Below are positions 1 through 7,991 of a stretch of DNA of 41,013 nucleotides, one piece after another. Source of the DNA: CAZYHS01 sp964647545. GTDB lineage: Bacteria; UBA10199; GCA-002796325; 1-14-0-20-49-13. Location: the NCBI GenBank assembly GCA_964647545.1, contig CAZYHS010000017.1, positions 1-41,013 on the forward strand. The letters run 5' to 3'. Under the pieces are notes generated by a model. That model was not told the DNA's origin. It was given only the letters and a program-made list of their open reading frames with translations, and did not search any database. Numbering within the stretch: position 1 is the first letter of the stretch; every line of letters starts with the position of its first letter. The position numbers were made by a program, and so were the translations under genes.

Positions 1-365
1 TTTTTTGAGTGTCTGCGTTTCGGCCACGGGTCGGGGAAGTTCACGTGAATTGTGTCGACCGAGTTCGCTTCGAAATAACGTTCGATTGCAAGGCGCGCGT
101 CGGCCTGAATCAACCTGACGTTTGTCAGCGCGCGTTTTTGAATGCGTTCGATCAATTTGAAGTAGCGCCCCACCTTAAGTTCGATGCCGACGATTTCAGC
201 GTCTGGATTGTCACCTGCAAGCTGGAAGAGGTAGTCGCCTCTACCGGGGCCGACCTCAACGATGACCTTTTCCGGCTTGGCGCCCCCTGCAAGTGTGACC
301 TGTGCGGGGTAGACCATCGGGATAAGGTCCCATTTTCCTTTTTCTCTGCGTGTGTCCGGAGTCAT
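1..365 (-). CDS. trmB: tRNA (guanine-N7)-methyltransferase, truncated by window start
   Basis: TrmB methylates N7 of G46 in the tRNA variable loop using S-adenosylmethionine. The minus strand is open from an ATG at 365 to the window edge, giving about 121 residues of the N-terminal and central part; the C-terminus lies outside. The SAM-binding signature VEVGPGRGDYLF is followed by an acidic GIELKVGRYFKLI strand-helix and, near the edge, the family hallmark HVNFPDPWPKRRHSK, which carries the catalytic/tRNA-binding residues. The gene is divergent from thrC, with only 45 bp between the two starts. The family assignment is firm; only completeness is unknown. Confidence 0.93.
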   Translation of the reverse strand, partial: MTPDTRREKGKWDLIPMVYPAQVTLAGGAKPEKVIVEVGPGRGDYLFQLAGDNPDAEIVGIELKVGRYFKLIERIQKRALTNVRLIQADARLAIERYFEANSVDTIHVNFPDPWPKRRHSK

Positions 366-410
366 ATTATTTTTGCAATTTCGTTTGAAAGCGGCTAGGT
401 AGTCAAAATT

Positions 411-1670
411 ATGACGGATTACAAGCTGATTTGCACAGATTGCGGTGCCGAGTTTGTAGCGGGCGAGGTTGACTACGTTTGCCCGAAATGCGAGGCGCTT
501 CAAAAAAGTAACGAAACGTTGCGCGGCGTTTTGCGCGTCGAGTTCGATTACGCCTCCTTGAAAAAGAAATTTACGCCGAGAAACTTAAAGTCGCGGCATG
601 AAAGCGGCATCGGCAGGTTTCGTGAACTTCTTCCGCTGCTCGACGTCTCTTTTCTTCCACCGCTTTGTGTCGGACCGACTCCGCTTTTTGTCCCGCCGCG
701 CCTCTCTGCCAAGCACGGTTTCCCGTACCTTTTTATAAAAAATGACTCGATGTTGCCGACGGCCTCTCTTAAAGACCGCGCCTCGGCTTTTGTCGTTGCC
801 AAGGCGCGCGAGCTCGAACGCGACGTGATTACGACGGCTTCGACCGGAAATGCGGCAACCGCTCTTGCCGGGATGTGTGCAGCGTCCGGACAAAAGAGCG
901 TTATCTTTGTTCCGAAAACGGCGCCGGCCGCCAAACTTGCGCAAATTGCAACTTTCGGTGCAAAGCTCGTCACAATCGATGGTACCTACGATGACGCGTG
1001 TTTAATGTCGAGAGAGGCAACCAATCGGTTCGGCTGGTACAATCGCAACACGGCTTTCAACCCTTTCACGATCGAAGGGAAAAAAACGGTCGCGTTGGAA
1101 ATTTGGGAGCAACTCTCTTACAAAGCCCCAGACGTTGTCTTTGTCCCGACCGGAGACGGGGCAATTCTTGCAGGCATCTACAAGGGTTTTTACGATCTAT
1201 TAATGATAGGGGCTATAGAGTCGCTTCCGAGAATCGTCTGCGTTCAGGCCGAGGGGTCGGCCGCAATTGCAACGGCGTTTGCTGCAAAGTCGAACGAAGT
1301 GACGCCGCTTGAAAAGGCCTCGACTTGTGCCGACTCGATTTCTGTTAAATCGCCGGCTGCCGGAAGCTGGGCGCTCAAAATTCTGCACGAGACCGGCGGC
1401 TTTTGCGTGACCGTGACCGACAACGAGATTATTGCTGCGATCAAAGAGTTTGCAACGCTAAGCGGCGTGTTTGCCGAGCCGGCTGCTGCGGCCGCCTATG
1501 CCGGTTTTTCGAGCGCTTCAAGATCCGGACTCGTTTCGTCTGAGGAGACCGCTATATTAATGATAACGGGGAGCGGGTTAAAAGACGTTCCGACCGCAAT
1601 GAAGGCCGTCACAATTCCAAACGCTGTTTCCGCCAACCTTTCTTCGCTGGGCGGATTGCAAAACATCTAA
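411..1670 (+). CDS. thrC: threonine synthase
   Basis: PLP enzyme that converts O-phosphohomoserine to threonine in the cytoplasm, the last step of threonine synthesis. It has 419 residues. An N-terminal zinc-ribbon-like segment carries Cys8, Cys11, Cys24 and Cys27, as in the longer bacterial/archaeal form. The PLP lysine is in the ASLKDRAS motif at about residue 121, and the phosphate/substrate loop is STGNAATAL. It lies 6 bp ahead of larE, so the two may be cotranscribed, although their pathways are unrelated. The ATG at 411 has only a weak Shine-Dalgarno sequence but is the first start that keeps the complete cysteine ribbon. Other fold-type II PLP enzymes are less likely because of the ribbon. 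Confidence 0.93.
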   Translation: MTDYKLICTDCGAEFVAGEVDYVCPKCEALQKSNETLRGVLRVEFDYASLKKKFTPRNLKSRHESGIGRFRELLPLLDVSFLPPLCVGPTPLFVPPRLSAKHGFPYLFIKNDSMLPTASLKDRASAFVVAKARELERDVITTASTGNAATALAGMCAASGQKSVIFVPKTAPAAKLAQIATFGAKLVTIDGTYDDACLMSREATNRFGWYNRNTAFNPFTIEGKKTVALEIWEQLSYKAPDVVFVPTGDGAILAGIYKGFYDLLMIGAIESLPRIVCVQAEGSAAIATAFAAKSNEVTPLEKASTCADSISVKSPAAGSWALKILHETGGFCVTVTDNEIIAAIKEFATLSGVFAEPAAAAAYAGFSSASRSGLVSSEETAILMITGSGLKDVPTAMKAVTIPNAVSANLSSLGGLQNI

Positions 1671-1676
1671 AAAATT

Positions 1677-2453
1677 ATGCTGAACAAATTGAAAGAGTTA
1701 ATTTCCTCGTATGAAAGTGTGGTTGTCGCCTTTTCGGGAGGCGTCGATTCTGCGCTGCTGGCTTGTGTCGCTAGAGAAGTTCTTGGCGATAAAATGGTGG
1801 CGGTGACGGGAGAGAGCCCTAGCGTTCCAAGCCGCGACCGCAGAAGCGCCGACGATTTTGCGAAAAAACTCGGCATCCCCCACGAAACTGTGAAGACGTG
1901 CGAGTGCGACCTCATTAGCTACGTTGCGAATCCCGAAAACAGATGCTTTTTTTGCAAAGACGAGCTCTTTGCAACGCTCGAACGTGTGGCCGATACCCGC
2001 GGCTTTAAGTTCGTTCTCGAAGGGACGAACGCCTCCGAAATTTTGGGGCACAGGCCGGGGTTTGAAGCGGCAAAAAAACGGGGACGTGTAAAAACTCCGT
2101 ACGTCGAACTTGGAATAACAAAAGAGGACGTGCGTGGCATGGCTAGAAATCTGTCGCTCGATATAGCCGAAAGGCCTTCGACCGCGTGTCTGGCTTCACG
2201 AATTCCGACCGGTACGAGAATTACCCCCGAACTGTTGCGCCGGATCGACGAGGCCGAGGAGTTTCTGCTTTTGCTTGGTTGCAAACAAATACGGCTTCGG
2301 CACAACGAAGAGACGGCACGAATAGAGACCGACGAGGCGGGTATGAAGCTCGTGTGCGACAGGGCAAAAGAAATCGTCGAAAAAATTTCCAAACTGGGTT
2401 GGACAAAGGTTACGCTGGACCTTAGGGGCTATCGTACCGGCGGAGGAATGTGA
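1677..2453 (+). CDS. larE: LarE-type sulfur transferase for nickel-pincer cofactor
   Basis: PP-loop (adenine nucleotide alpha hydrolase-like) enzyme of 258 residues. LarE adenylylates the carboxylate of the LarB product and inserts sulfur to make the thiolated pyridinium precursor of the nickel-pincer nucleotide. The P-loop SGGVDS is at residues 20-25, and the family motifs EGTNASE and ACLASRIPTG are clear. Cysteines stand at 90 and 93 (RCFFCK) and at 171 (TACLASR). In described LarE proteins a lone active-site cysteine is sacrificed, while a three-cysteine form holds a 4Fe-4S cluster; the pattern here fits the cluster form (inference). It overlaps or abuts larB, which supports the assignment. 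The main alternative would be a GuaA-like or NadE-like ATP pyrophosphatase without known role. Confidence 0.92.
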   Translation: MLNKLKELISSYESVVVAFSGGVDSALLACVAREVLGDKMVAVTGESPSVPSRDRRSADDFAKKLGIPHETVKTCECDLISYVANPENRCFFCKDELFATLERVADTRGFKFVLEGTNASEILGHRPGFEAAKKRGRVKTPYVELGITKEDVRGMARNLSLDIAERPSTACLASRIPTGTRITPELLRRIDEAEEFLLLLGCKQIRLRHNEETARIETDEAGMKLVCDRAKEIVEKISKLGWTKVTLDLRGYRTGGGM

Positions 2454-2455
2454 AC

Positions 2456-3211
2456 ATGAGAAAAGAAGACATTAAAAAGCTGCTTGAAGCCGTGTCTAAC
2501 GGCGAAGTTGCGATAGACAAAGCCTGCGACGATCTTAAGAACATGCCCTTTGAGGACATGGGGTTTGCAAAGCTTGATCATCATCGCCATTTGAGAAACG
2601 ACTTTTCAGAGGTCATTTTCTGCCGCGGCAAGACGACCGAGCAGGTTGTCTCTATCGCGAGGCGCATGTCGGAGAGCGGGGCGAACGTTCTCGGCACGCG
2701 ATGTGAAGCCGAGGCTGGTCTGGCTATTTTGAACGAATTCGGGGCGAAGGCATTTTATGACGAAATCTCCGGAGTCGTCGGCATTAAAAATCATGCGCCG
2801 GCGGTTTTATCGGGGAGCGTCGCCGTTCTGTCGGCCGGAACCGCCGATATGAAGGTCAGCGAAGAGGCGCGGCTCACTCTGGAATTTTTCGGCGCGAAGG
2901 TCGAAAGATTCTATGACGTTGGAGTCGCCGGGCTTCACCGGCTCCTTGCGCATGTTAAGGAGCTTGGGCGATTCAACGCGCTGATAGTCGTCGCGGGAAT
3001 GGAAGGGGCTCTTCCCAGCGTTGTAGGCGGACTTGTTTCGTCTCCTGTGATCGCCGTTCCCACCAGCGTCGGTTACGGCACCAACTTTTCCGGCGTGACG
3101 CCTTTGTTTGCGATGTTGAACTCTTGTTCGGAGGGAATCTCGGTGGTCAATATCGACAACGGCTTCGGCGCGGCATGTGCGGCATTGAGGATTTTGCGGA
3201 GCAATAAATGA
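2456..3211 (+). CDS. larB: LarB, nicotinate-mononucleotide carboxylase/hydrolase
   Basis: LarB carboxylates and hydrolyses nicotinic acid adenine dinucleotide, the first step of nickel-pincer nucleotide synthesis. The C-terminal two thirds resemble PurE (AIR carboxylase), including VLSAGTADMKVSEEA, VVAGMEGALPSVVGGL and PVIAVPTSVGYG, typical for LarB. A GTG at 2450 is possible, but GGAGG at 2442-2446 is 9 bp from the ATG at 2456 and only 3 bp from the GTG, so 2456 is preferred. The gene follows larE directly and overlaps the next gene by 4 bp. LarC, the nickel-inserting partner, is not in this window. Confidence 0.93.
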   Translation: MRKEDIKKLLEAVSNGEVAIDKACDDLKNMPFEDMGFAKLDHHRHLRNDFSEVIFCRGKTTEQVVSIARRMSESGANVLGTRCEAEAGLAILNEFGAKAFYDEISGVVGIKNHAPAVLSGSVAVLSAGTADMKVSEEARLTLEFFGAKVERFYDVGVAGLHRLLAHVKELGRFNALIVVAGMEGALPSVVGGLVSSPVIAVPTSVGYGTNFSGVTPLFAMLNSCSEGISVVNIDNGFGAACAALRILRSNK

Positions 3212-4095
3212 TCTACCTTTGCATTCTTGCGAACATTTTCTGGTCGGCGTCGTACACTTTTATGAAGTGGGGAACGGAATTCGCCGCTCCGATCCACGTG
3301 GTATATTTTAGAATGGTGCTTGCTCTAATTCTTCTGGCCCTCTTGAATTTAAAAACATTCAAGCCGCTTCCATTTAGAGTCGTTCTAAGATGTGCTTTCT
3401 TAGGCGGGCTTATCGCGTTCGCTCACGCCATGGGAGTGATCGGTATCGACAGATCTTACGCGACCGATGGTGTGCTGCTTTACGCCCTTGAACCGGTGAT
3501 TGCGATCATGTGGGCGAGGATCATATTGAAAGAGCGGATGGATACCGCCAGAAAAGCGGCGTTGTTTCTGGCTTTGCTGGGATTTGCTGTTTTGTCGAAC
3601 GTTTTTGCCGGAGGTTTTTTCGCCAACTCAACCTTTGTGGGTAATTTTATCATGTTCGCCGGCATTTTTGCGGACGGTCTTTTCAGCCCGATTGCAAAAC
3701 CGGTCGTCGAAGGACACTCGTCGCGGCTGATATTGTTCGTTTCGCTCATCTTCACCGTGATCTTTCTGACTCCTTTTGCGGTGACGACGCCGATAAGACC
3801 GACAACTTTTTCTTGGCAATTGTACGTTTCGGTTTTTTATCTCGCGGCGATCTGTTCTGTTTTTGGATGGACGCTGTGGTTGAAACTTTTGAAGAGCTAC
3901 AAAGTGAACGTGATAGTGCTCTCGGTTTTTATTCAACCTGTTGTCGGCCCGTTCATTTCACATTTTACTCTCGGCGAGCAAATCAGCGCCAGAGTTTGGT
4001 TTGGCGGCGCTATCATTCTTTGCGCTGTTGCACTTTCTCTTTTTAAACGCAAACAAAGTGAAAGTGAGTTGATCGCGGAAGCGGTTATCCATTGA
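3208..4095 (+). CDS. EamA/DMT-superfamily membrane transporter
   Basis: Inner-membrane protein of 295 residues with about ten hydrophobic segments arranged as two EamA repeats (roughly residues 3-130 and 145-282), the layout of drug/metabolite exporters of the RhaT/RarD group. The first repeat has the usual NIFWSASYTFMKWG start and a conserved EPVIAIMWARIILKERM, matching the ALEP..A.L.....L.E pattern of EamA domains. The start codon overlaps the larB stop (ATGA), so it is probably translated with the lar genes. The substrate cannot be read from the sequence. The C-terminal tail after the last helix is short and charged. Confidence 0.85.
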   Translation: MIYLCILANIFWSASYTFMKWGTEFAAPIHVVYFRMVLALILLALLNLKTFKPLPFRVVLRCAFLGGLIAFAHAMGVIGIDRSYATDGVLLYALEPVIAIMWARIILKERMDTARKAALFLALLGFAVLSNVFAGGFFANSTFVGNFIMFAGIFADGLFSPIAKPVVEGHSSRLILFVSLIFTVIFLTPFAVTTPIRPTTFSWQLYVSVFYLAAICSVFGWTLWLKLLKSYKVNVIVLSVFIQPVVGPFISHFTLGEQISARVWFGGAIILCAVALSLFKRKQSESELIAEAVIH

Positions 4096-4124
4096 AAATT
4101 TTTGAAGATTTAGCCAAAAAAAGT

Positions 4125-4153
4125 TTGACATAGAATAATGTTTTCCATATAAT
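4125..4153 (+). promoter_or_regulatory. perfect sigma-70 consensus promoter
   Basis: TTGACA at 4125-4130 and TATAAT at 4148-4153 are separated by exactly 17 bp, an exact match to the housekeeping consensus. Transcription would start near 4160, about 35 bp upstream of the lysine-rich peptide gene. The Shine-Dalgarno sequence AAGGAGGGGG (4181-4190) follows. A perfect promoter implies strong, largely unregulated expression. Confidence 0.88.
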
Positions 4154-4195
4154 TCAAATTGTTTAGAGGCAAAAACTCAAAAGGAGGGGGACATT

Positions 4196-4276
4196 ATGCC
4201 AGTCAAGAAGAAAAAGAAAGTAGCCACGAAAAAGAAAAAAACAGTGGCGAAGAAAAAGAAAAAAAGCTGCAGGTAA
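4196..4276 (+). CDS. 26-residue lysine-rich basic peptide (histone-tail-like)
   Basis: A short open frame encodes a 26-residue peptide with 14 lysines in three blocks (KKKKK, KKKK, KKKKK) separated by VAT and TVA, ending SCR. It begins MPV and has no hydrophobic segment. Blocks of lysine spaced by Ala/Val/Thr are the composition of bacterial histone H1-like and AlgP-like tails that bind DNA or RNA, so a nucleic-acid or polyphosphate-binding role is plausible, but this is inference from composition only. The reality of the gene is supported by its context: exact consensus promoter, strong AAGGAGG ribosome-binding site 5 bp upstream, and a rho-independent terminator 15 bp after the stop. It is a monocistronic, probably abundant product. 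Confidence 0.8.
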   Translation: MPVKKKKKVATKKKKTVAKKKKKSCR

Positions 4277-4290
4277 GAACCTGAAGCAGA

Positions 4291-4327
4291 AAAACCCCGC
4301 TCAAAAATGAGCGGGGTTTTTTGTTTT
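4291..4327 (+). terminator. rho-independent terminator of the lysine-rich peptide gene
   Basis: A 13-bp perfect stem (4291-4303 with 4308-4320, core CCCCGCTCA/TGAGCGGGG) around an AAAA loop is followed by a T-rich run to about 4327. It closes the one-gene unit that starts at the 4125 promoter. Confidence 0.93.
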
Positions 4328-4404
4328 TTGAGCGGCAGAAAAAAACTTTTGCGAGGACATATTTTTTCTTGAGCGTGAAAACTATTTATGTTAGCACGCG
4401 CGCC

Positions 4405-4953
4405 ATGTCATCAATACCAACAAAGATTTTTCTCACCAAAGGCGTAGGCAAGCATCGCGAAAAACTTCAGAGCTTCGAAATGGCTCTGCGCGACGCCGGA
4501 ATTGCACAATACAATCTTGTTCGAGTTTCGAGCATTTTCCCTCCCGGATGCCGTATCATTAATAGAAAAGAGGGGATTGCGCAGCTCAAACCCGGGCAGG
4601 TCGTTTTTTGCGTGTTGAGCGATAACGCCACAAACGAACCTCATAGGCTTCTTGCGGCTTCTGTGGGCCTGTCGCTTCCAAAGGACAAGACCCGCTACGG
4701 ATATCTTTCCGAACATCATAGCTTCGGCCAGAATGAAAAGCAGGCCGGTGACTACGCCGAAGATCTGGCGGCCGAAATGCTGGCAACCATCTTGGGCGTT
4801 AAGTTCGACGCGGCCAAAACATGGAACCAGCGCACCGACAGCTGGACCATTTCGGGCGAGATCGTCAAAACTCTAAACGTCACTCAATCTGCAATGGCCG
4901 ACAAAGAAGGCCTTTGGACGACGGTCATAGCGGGCGCCATTTTTGTTCCCTGA
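4405..4953 (+). CDS. pyruvoyl-dependent arginine decarboxylase
   Basis: Decarboxylates arginine to agmatine using a pyruvoyl group made by self-cleavage of the precursor. The protein has 182 residues from the ATG at 4405; upstream in-frame starts fall inside the preceding terminator and were rejected. The cleavage site is the Ser42-Ser43 pair in LVRVSSIFPPGC, which gives a beta chain of ~42 residues and an alpha chain with N-terminal pyruvoyl. Further family motifs are PGQVVFCVLS and the C-terminal EGLWTTVIAGAIFVP. The agmatinase gene follows 41 bp downstream, completing arginine to putrescine. This enzyme type is common in archaea and scattered in bacteria, in contrast to the PLP-dependent SpeA. 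Confidence 0.93.
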   Translation: MSSIPTKIFLTKGVGKHREKLQSFEMALRDAGIAQYNLVRVSSIFPPGCRIINRKEGIAQLKPGQVVFCVLSDNATNEPHRLLAASVGLSLPKDKTRYGYLSEHHSFGQNEKQAGDYAEDLAAEMLATILGVKFDAAKTWNQRTDSWTISGEIVKTLNVTQSAMADKEGLWTTVIAGAIFVP

Positions 4954-4994
4954 TCCCTTTAAATTTTTCTAACTTCAGACAGATCGGATTTTCT

Positions 4995-5846
4995 ATGAAA
5001 CAATTCAAATCAGAGATGCCGAAGGACCGCCTTGTTTACGACAAAGCGAAATTTGTATTTGTGCCGGTCCCTTTTGAAAAGACCACTTCATACGGGAAGG
5101 GGACGAAGCACGGGCCCGACGCCATACTTGAGGCAAGTTCTCAGATCGAATATTTCGACGAGGAACTCCAGCAGGAGACATGTTCTATTGCGGGAGTTCA
5201 TACACTCAAAAGTGTCACAGATCTGGCAGAGCTCGAAAAGGTCACCGAAAAGATTCTTATCGATTCGAAAATTCCGATCGCGCTCGGCGGAGAACACAGC
5301 ATAAGCGCCGCGCCGATTCGCGCGTGCAAGAAGATCTATCCCGACCTTAGCGTGGTCCATTTCGATGCCCACGGGGACTTGCGCGATTCTTATGAAGGGA
5401 CGCCTCTATCGCACGCAAGCGTCATGCACCGTGTTTACGACGCCGAAGTCAATTTTGTTCAGATCGGCATCAGAAGCCAGTGCAAAGAAGAATTCGACTT
5501 TATAGCCGAGAAGAAATTGAACAAACCGTATTACGCCTTCGAAATTCATAATTCGGTTTCATGGATCGATGACGTCATTTCAAAATTGAATAAGAACGTC
5601 TATTTTACTTTTGACGTCGATGCGTTCGATCCGAGCATTATGCCTGCCACCGGAACCCCCGAACCCGGCGGGCTTACATGGTATCAGGTCACCGCATTCA
5701 TGAAAAAGCTTGCCGCGACCAGAAATATTGTCGGCGCAGATTTTGTCGAGCTCGCTCCGATGAAGGGCTGGCATACTTGCGATTTTATGATCGCCAAGTT
5801 GATCTATAAATTTATGGGCTACATCGTTGCAAACTCCAAGACGTGA
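4995..5846 (+). CDS. speB: agmatinase (ureohydrolase family)
   Basis: Binuclear manganese hydrolase that splits agmatine into putrescine and urea. It has 283 residues from the ATG at 4995; the reading frame is open further upstream, but that part overlaps the decarboxylase gene in another frame and lacks conserved sequence. Metal ligands sit in GGEHS (98-102), DAHGDLRD (124-131) and DVDAFD (209-214), all intact. The TPEPGGLTW motif is typical for agmatinase/arginase. Its position directly after the pyruvoyl arginine decarboxylase favours agmatine over other guanidino substrates. A terminator lies at 5880-5917 inside the opposing gene. Confidence 0.93.
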   Translation: MKQFKSEMPKDRLVYDKAKFVFVPVPFEKTTSYGKGTKHGPDAILEASSQIEYFDEELQQETCSIAGVHTLKSVTDLAELEKVTEKILIDSKIPIALGGEHSISAAPIRACKKIYPDLSVVHFDAHGDLRDSYEGTPLSHASVMHRVYDAEVNFVQIGIRSQCKEEFDFIAEKKLNKPYYAFEIHNSVSWIDDVISKLNKNVYFTFDVDAFDPSIMPATGTPEPGGLTWYQVTAFMKKLAATRNIVGADFVELAPMKGWHTCDFMIAKLIYKFMGYIVANSKT

Positions 5847-5872
5847 TTTTGCGTGGTGTAAACTTGTTGTGT

Positions 5873-6286
5873 TTATTCGTCCCGCTCGAACCTGAAATTT
5901 GAGCGGGATCTTTTTTTCTCGCCGGTCATTCTTTTCAGCTCAAGCACCTTTTCTTTTGCTTTGCTACTGCGGCGTTTCTTTTGCTTTCGGATTTTCCACG
6001 CTCTTTGTTCGGATTCGCTTTTTTTGCCGAGCCTAATCTTTTCTATCTTTTCGCAAAGGAGCTTTCGCGCGAGATATCTGTTGACCGACTGGCTTCTGTC
6101 GATCTGACATTTGACCGTTATCTGGGTCGGGCGGTGAAAAATGACCACGCAGCTAGATGTCTTGTTTACCTTCTGGCCTCCGGCCCCTTGGGATCTAACA
6201 AAGTGCTCGTCGATATCTTCTTCGCGCACGGCGAGGTTCGACATTTTTTTGAGGAGTTCGCGCTCTTTTTCGGACGAAACAGGCAT
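5873..6286 (-). CDS. GGQ-domain peptide chain release factor-like protein
   Basis: A 137-residue protein with a single class-I release-factor catalytic domain: the GGQ at residues 36-38 lies in GAGGQKVNKTSSCVV, followed by IDRSQSVNR and a long lysine/arginine-rich C-terminal tail. Stand-alone GGQ proteins (ArfB/YaeJ, C12orf65/MTRFR, RF-H groups) hydrolyse peptidyl-tRNA on stalled ribosomes, the basic tail entering the mRNA channel or binding rRNA. Codon-recognition domains are absent, so it is a rescue-type factor and not RF1/RF2. The exact subgroup cannot be told here. It is convergent with speB, and its last codons coincide with the speB terminator. Confidence 0.85.
   Translation of the reverse strand: MPVSSEKERELLKKMSNLAVREEDIDEHFVRSQGAGGQKVNKTSSCVVIFHRPTQITVKCQIDRSQSVNRYLARKLLCEKIEKIRLGKKSESEQRAWKIRKQKKRRSSKAKEKVLELKRMTGEKKRSRSNFRFERDE
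5880..5917 (+). terminator. speB terminator embedded in the opposing gene
   Basis: TCCCGCTC (5880-5887) pairs with GAGCGGGA (5901-5908) and is followed by TC and seven T residues on the plus strand. The hairpin begins 34 bp after the speB stop and lies within the last codons of the release-factor-like gene on the minus strand, so the sequence serves two roles. Confidence 0.8.
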
Positions 6287-6378
6287 GAGAGGAATCTATC
6301 ATAAAAACCTTTCAATATAAAACATTTATACCGGCTATCTTATGCTGAAGTTTAGATGTCTTAAGAGGATTGCCCCCC

Positions 6379-6405
6379 TTGACAACGACAATTGCTTCCT
6401 ATACC
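6379..6405 (+). promoter_or_regulatory. probable promoter of the lysS-lol-bam cluster
   Basis: An exact TTGACA at 6379-6384 stands 83 bp before lysS. The best -10 candidate, TATACC at 6400-6405, is only 15 bp away; TACCTT at 6402-6407 gives a 17-bp spacer but a poorer match. The -35 is convincing, the -10 is uncertain. Confidence 0.45.
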
Positions 6406-6467
6406 TTGCGCCGGCATTTAAAAACCTTTGAAAAATCAGGGCAAAAAGAACTAATGGAGCCAAATAA

Positions 6468-7991
6468 ATGACCGACCAATACACAATGCAGCGGCGTGAA
6501 AAAGTTGAGCAGCTGCGGGCCAAAGGCATTAACCCGTACGTTAACGGGATCTATCCAAAAAATACGGCGTCGGAGATTCACGCGACGTTTGAAAATACGA
6601 CCCGCGAGGAACTTGACGCGCAAAAGACGCCGCTCTATTCGGTGGCCGGTCGAGTTATAGCCATAAGACTTTTCGGCAAGGCGGCCTTCATTAAGCTGAC
6701 CGACAGAACCGGCAATCTTCAAATCTTCATTGAGAAGGTCGCGCTTTCAGAGGGCGACTATGAGATTTTCAGGAATTTCATGGAGGTCGGCGATATCGCC
6801 TATTTTGAAGGCCATATTTTCCGGACGAAGACCAACGAAATTACGCTTCATGCCTCAGCGCTGAAAATGGTCACAAAGTCGGTGCGGCAGCTCCCCGAAA
6901 AATGGCACGGGCTTACAGATATCGAACAGCGCTATCGTCAGCGCTACGTCGATCTTATCGCCAATCCGAAGGTGCGGGAAACTTTCATTAAGCGTTCCAA
7001 GGTCATCAAGGCTGTGCGCGATTTTTTCACCGACAGAGGATTTCTTGAGGTTGAAACCCCGATGATGCATCCGATACCGGGTGGCGCAATGGCGCGGCCG
7101 TTTGTGACCCATCACAACGCACTTGATATGGACCTTTTTTTGAGGGTCGCTCCTGAACTTTACCTTAAACGACTTGTGGTCGGAGGAATTGAAAGAGTTT
7201 TCGAAATCAACCGGAACTTCAGAAACGAAGGGATTTCGATCCAGCACAACCCCGAATTTACGATGCTCGAGTTTTACATGAGCTTTGCGACTTACGACGA
7301 CCTCATTTCGCTGACAGAGGACCTTCTCAGCGAGGTCGCTCTTAAATCGTGCGGTTCAACCGAGGTCACATATCAGGGGACGCAGATAAGTTTTAAAAAG
7401 CCGTTCGCCAGATATACGATGAAGGAGTCTATCATCAAACTGGGCGGTGTGCCGGAAGATGTGCTGGAGAATAAAGAAAAGGCCCTGAAGTTCGCGGCGG
7501 AAAAAGGGATCCACCTTAAGCAGGCTAAAGAAGGGCTTGGCGCCATCATGGCAGAGATCTTCGATATGGTCGTTCAAGACAAGCTCATCCAGCCGACATT
7601 TATTACCGACTATCCTACCGAAGTCTCTCCGCTGGCGAGAAGAAATGAAGAGCGCCCCGACTTTGTCGATAGATTCGAGTTCTTTGTCTATGGAAGGGAG
7701 CTTGCAAACGCATTTTCAGAGTTGAACGATCCGGAAGATCAGGCCTCCCGTTTTAAAGAACAGGCGGCTCTTAAGTCGCGCGGCGACGATGAAGCAATGT
7801 ATTTTGACGCCGATTATATAAATGCGCTCGAATACGGCATGCCTCCGGCCGCCGGCGAAGGAATCGGCATAGACAGGCTTGTCATGTTTCTGACCGATTC
7901 TCCTTCCATACGCGACGTTATTTTCTTTCCGGCTCTGCGCCCCGAGGCCAAGCAGGAGCAATCCGAAAAATCAGAGTCATCAGATAAATGA
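6468..7991 (+). CDS. lysS: lysyl-tRNA synthetase, class II
   Basis: Charges tRNA-Lys. It has 507 residues, the normal length. An N-terminal OB-fold anticodon-binding domain (about 55-140) is followed by the class II core: motif 2 around FEINRNFRNEGISIQHNPEF (about residues 244-263) and motif 3 GEGIGIDRLVMFLTD near 465. The C-terminal tail is short and charged. The ATG at 6468 is the first codon of a frame that begins MTDQYTMQRR; GGAG lies 9 bp upstream. Its stop overlaps the start of the first Lol permease (ATGA). The order lysS-lolC/E-lolD-bamA is a known arrangement in deltaproteobacteria. Confidence 0.96.
   Translation: MTDQYTMQRREKVEQLRAKGINPYVNGIYPKNTASEIHATFENTTREELDAQKTPLYSVAGRVIAIRLFGKAAFIKLTDRTGNLQIFIEKVALSEGDYEIFRNFMEVGDIAYFEGHIFRTKTNEITLHASALKMVTKSVRQLPEKWHGLTDIEQRYRQRYVDLIANPKVRETFIKRSKVIKAVRDFFTDRGFLEVETPMMHPIPGGAMARPFVTHHNALDMDLFLRVAPELYLKRLVVGGIERVFEINRNFRNEGISIQHNPEFTMLEFYMSFATYDDLISLTEDLLSEVALKSCGSTEVTYQGTQISFKKPFARYTMKESIIKLGGVPEDVLENKEKALKFAAEKGIHLKQAKEGLGAIMAEIFDMVVQDKLIQPTFITDYPTEVSPLARRNEERPDFVDRFEFFVYGRELANAFSELNDPEDQASRFKEQAALKSRGDDEAMYFDADYINALEYGMPPAAGEGIGIDRLVMFLTDSPSIRDVIFFPALRPEAKQEQSEKSESSDK

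Noticed and set aside
9..398. 129-residue open frame on the plus strand at the window start
   Set aside because: It is antisense to trmB, whose SAM-binding and PDPWPK motifs are clear on the minus strand.
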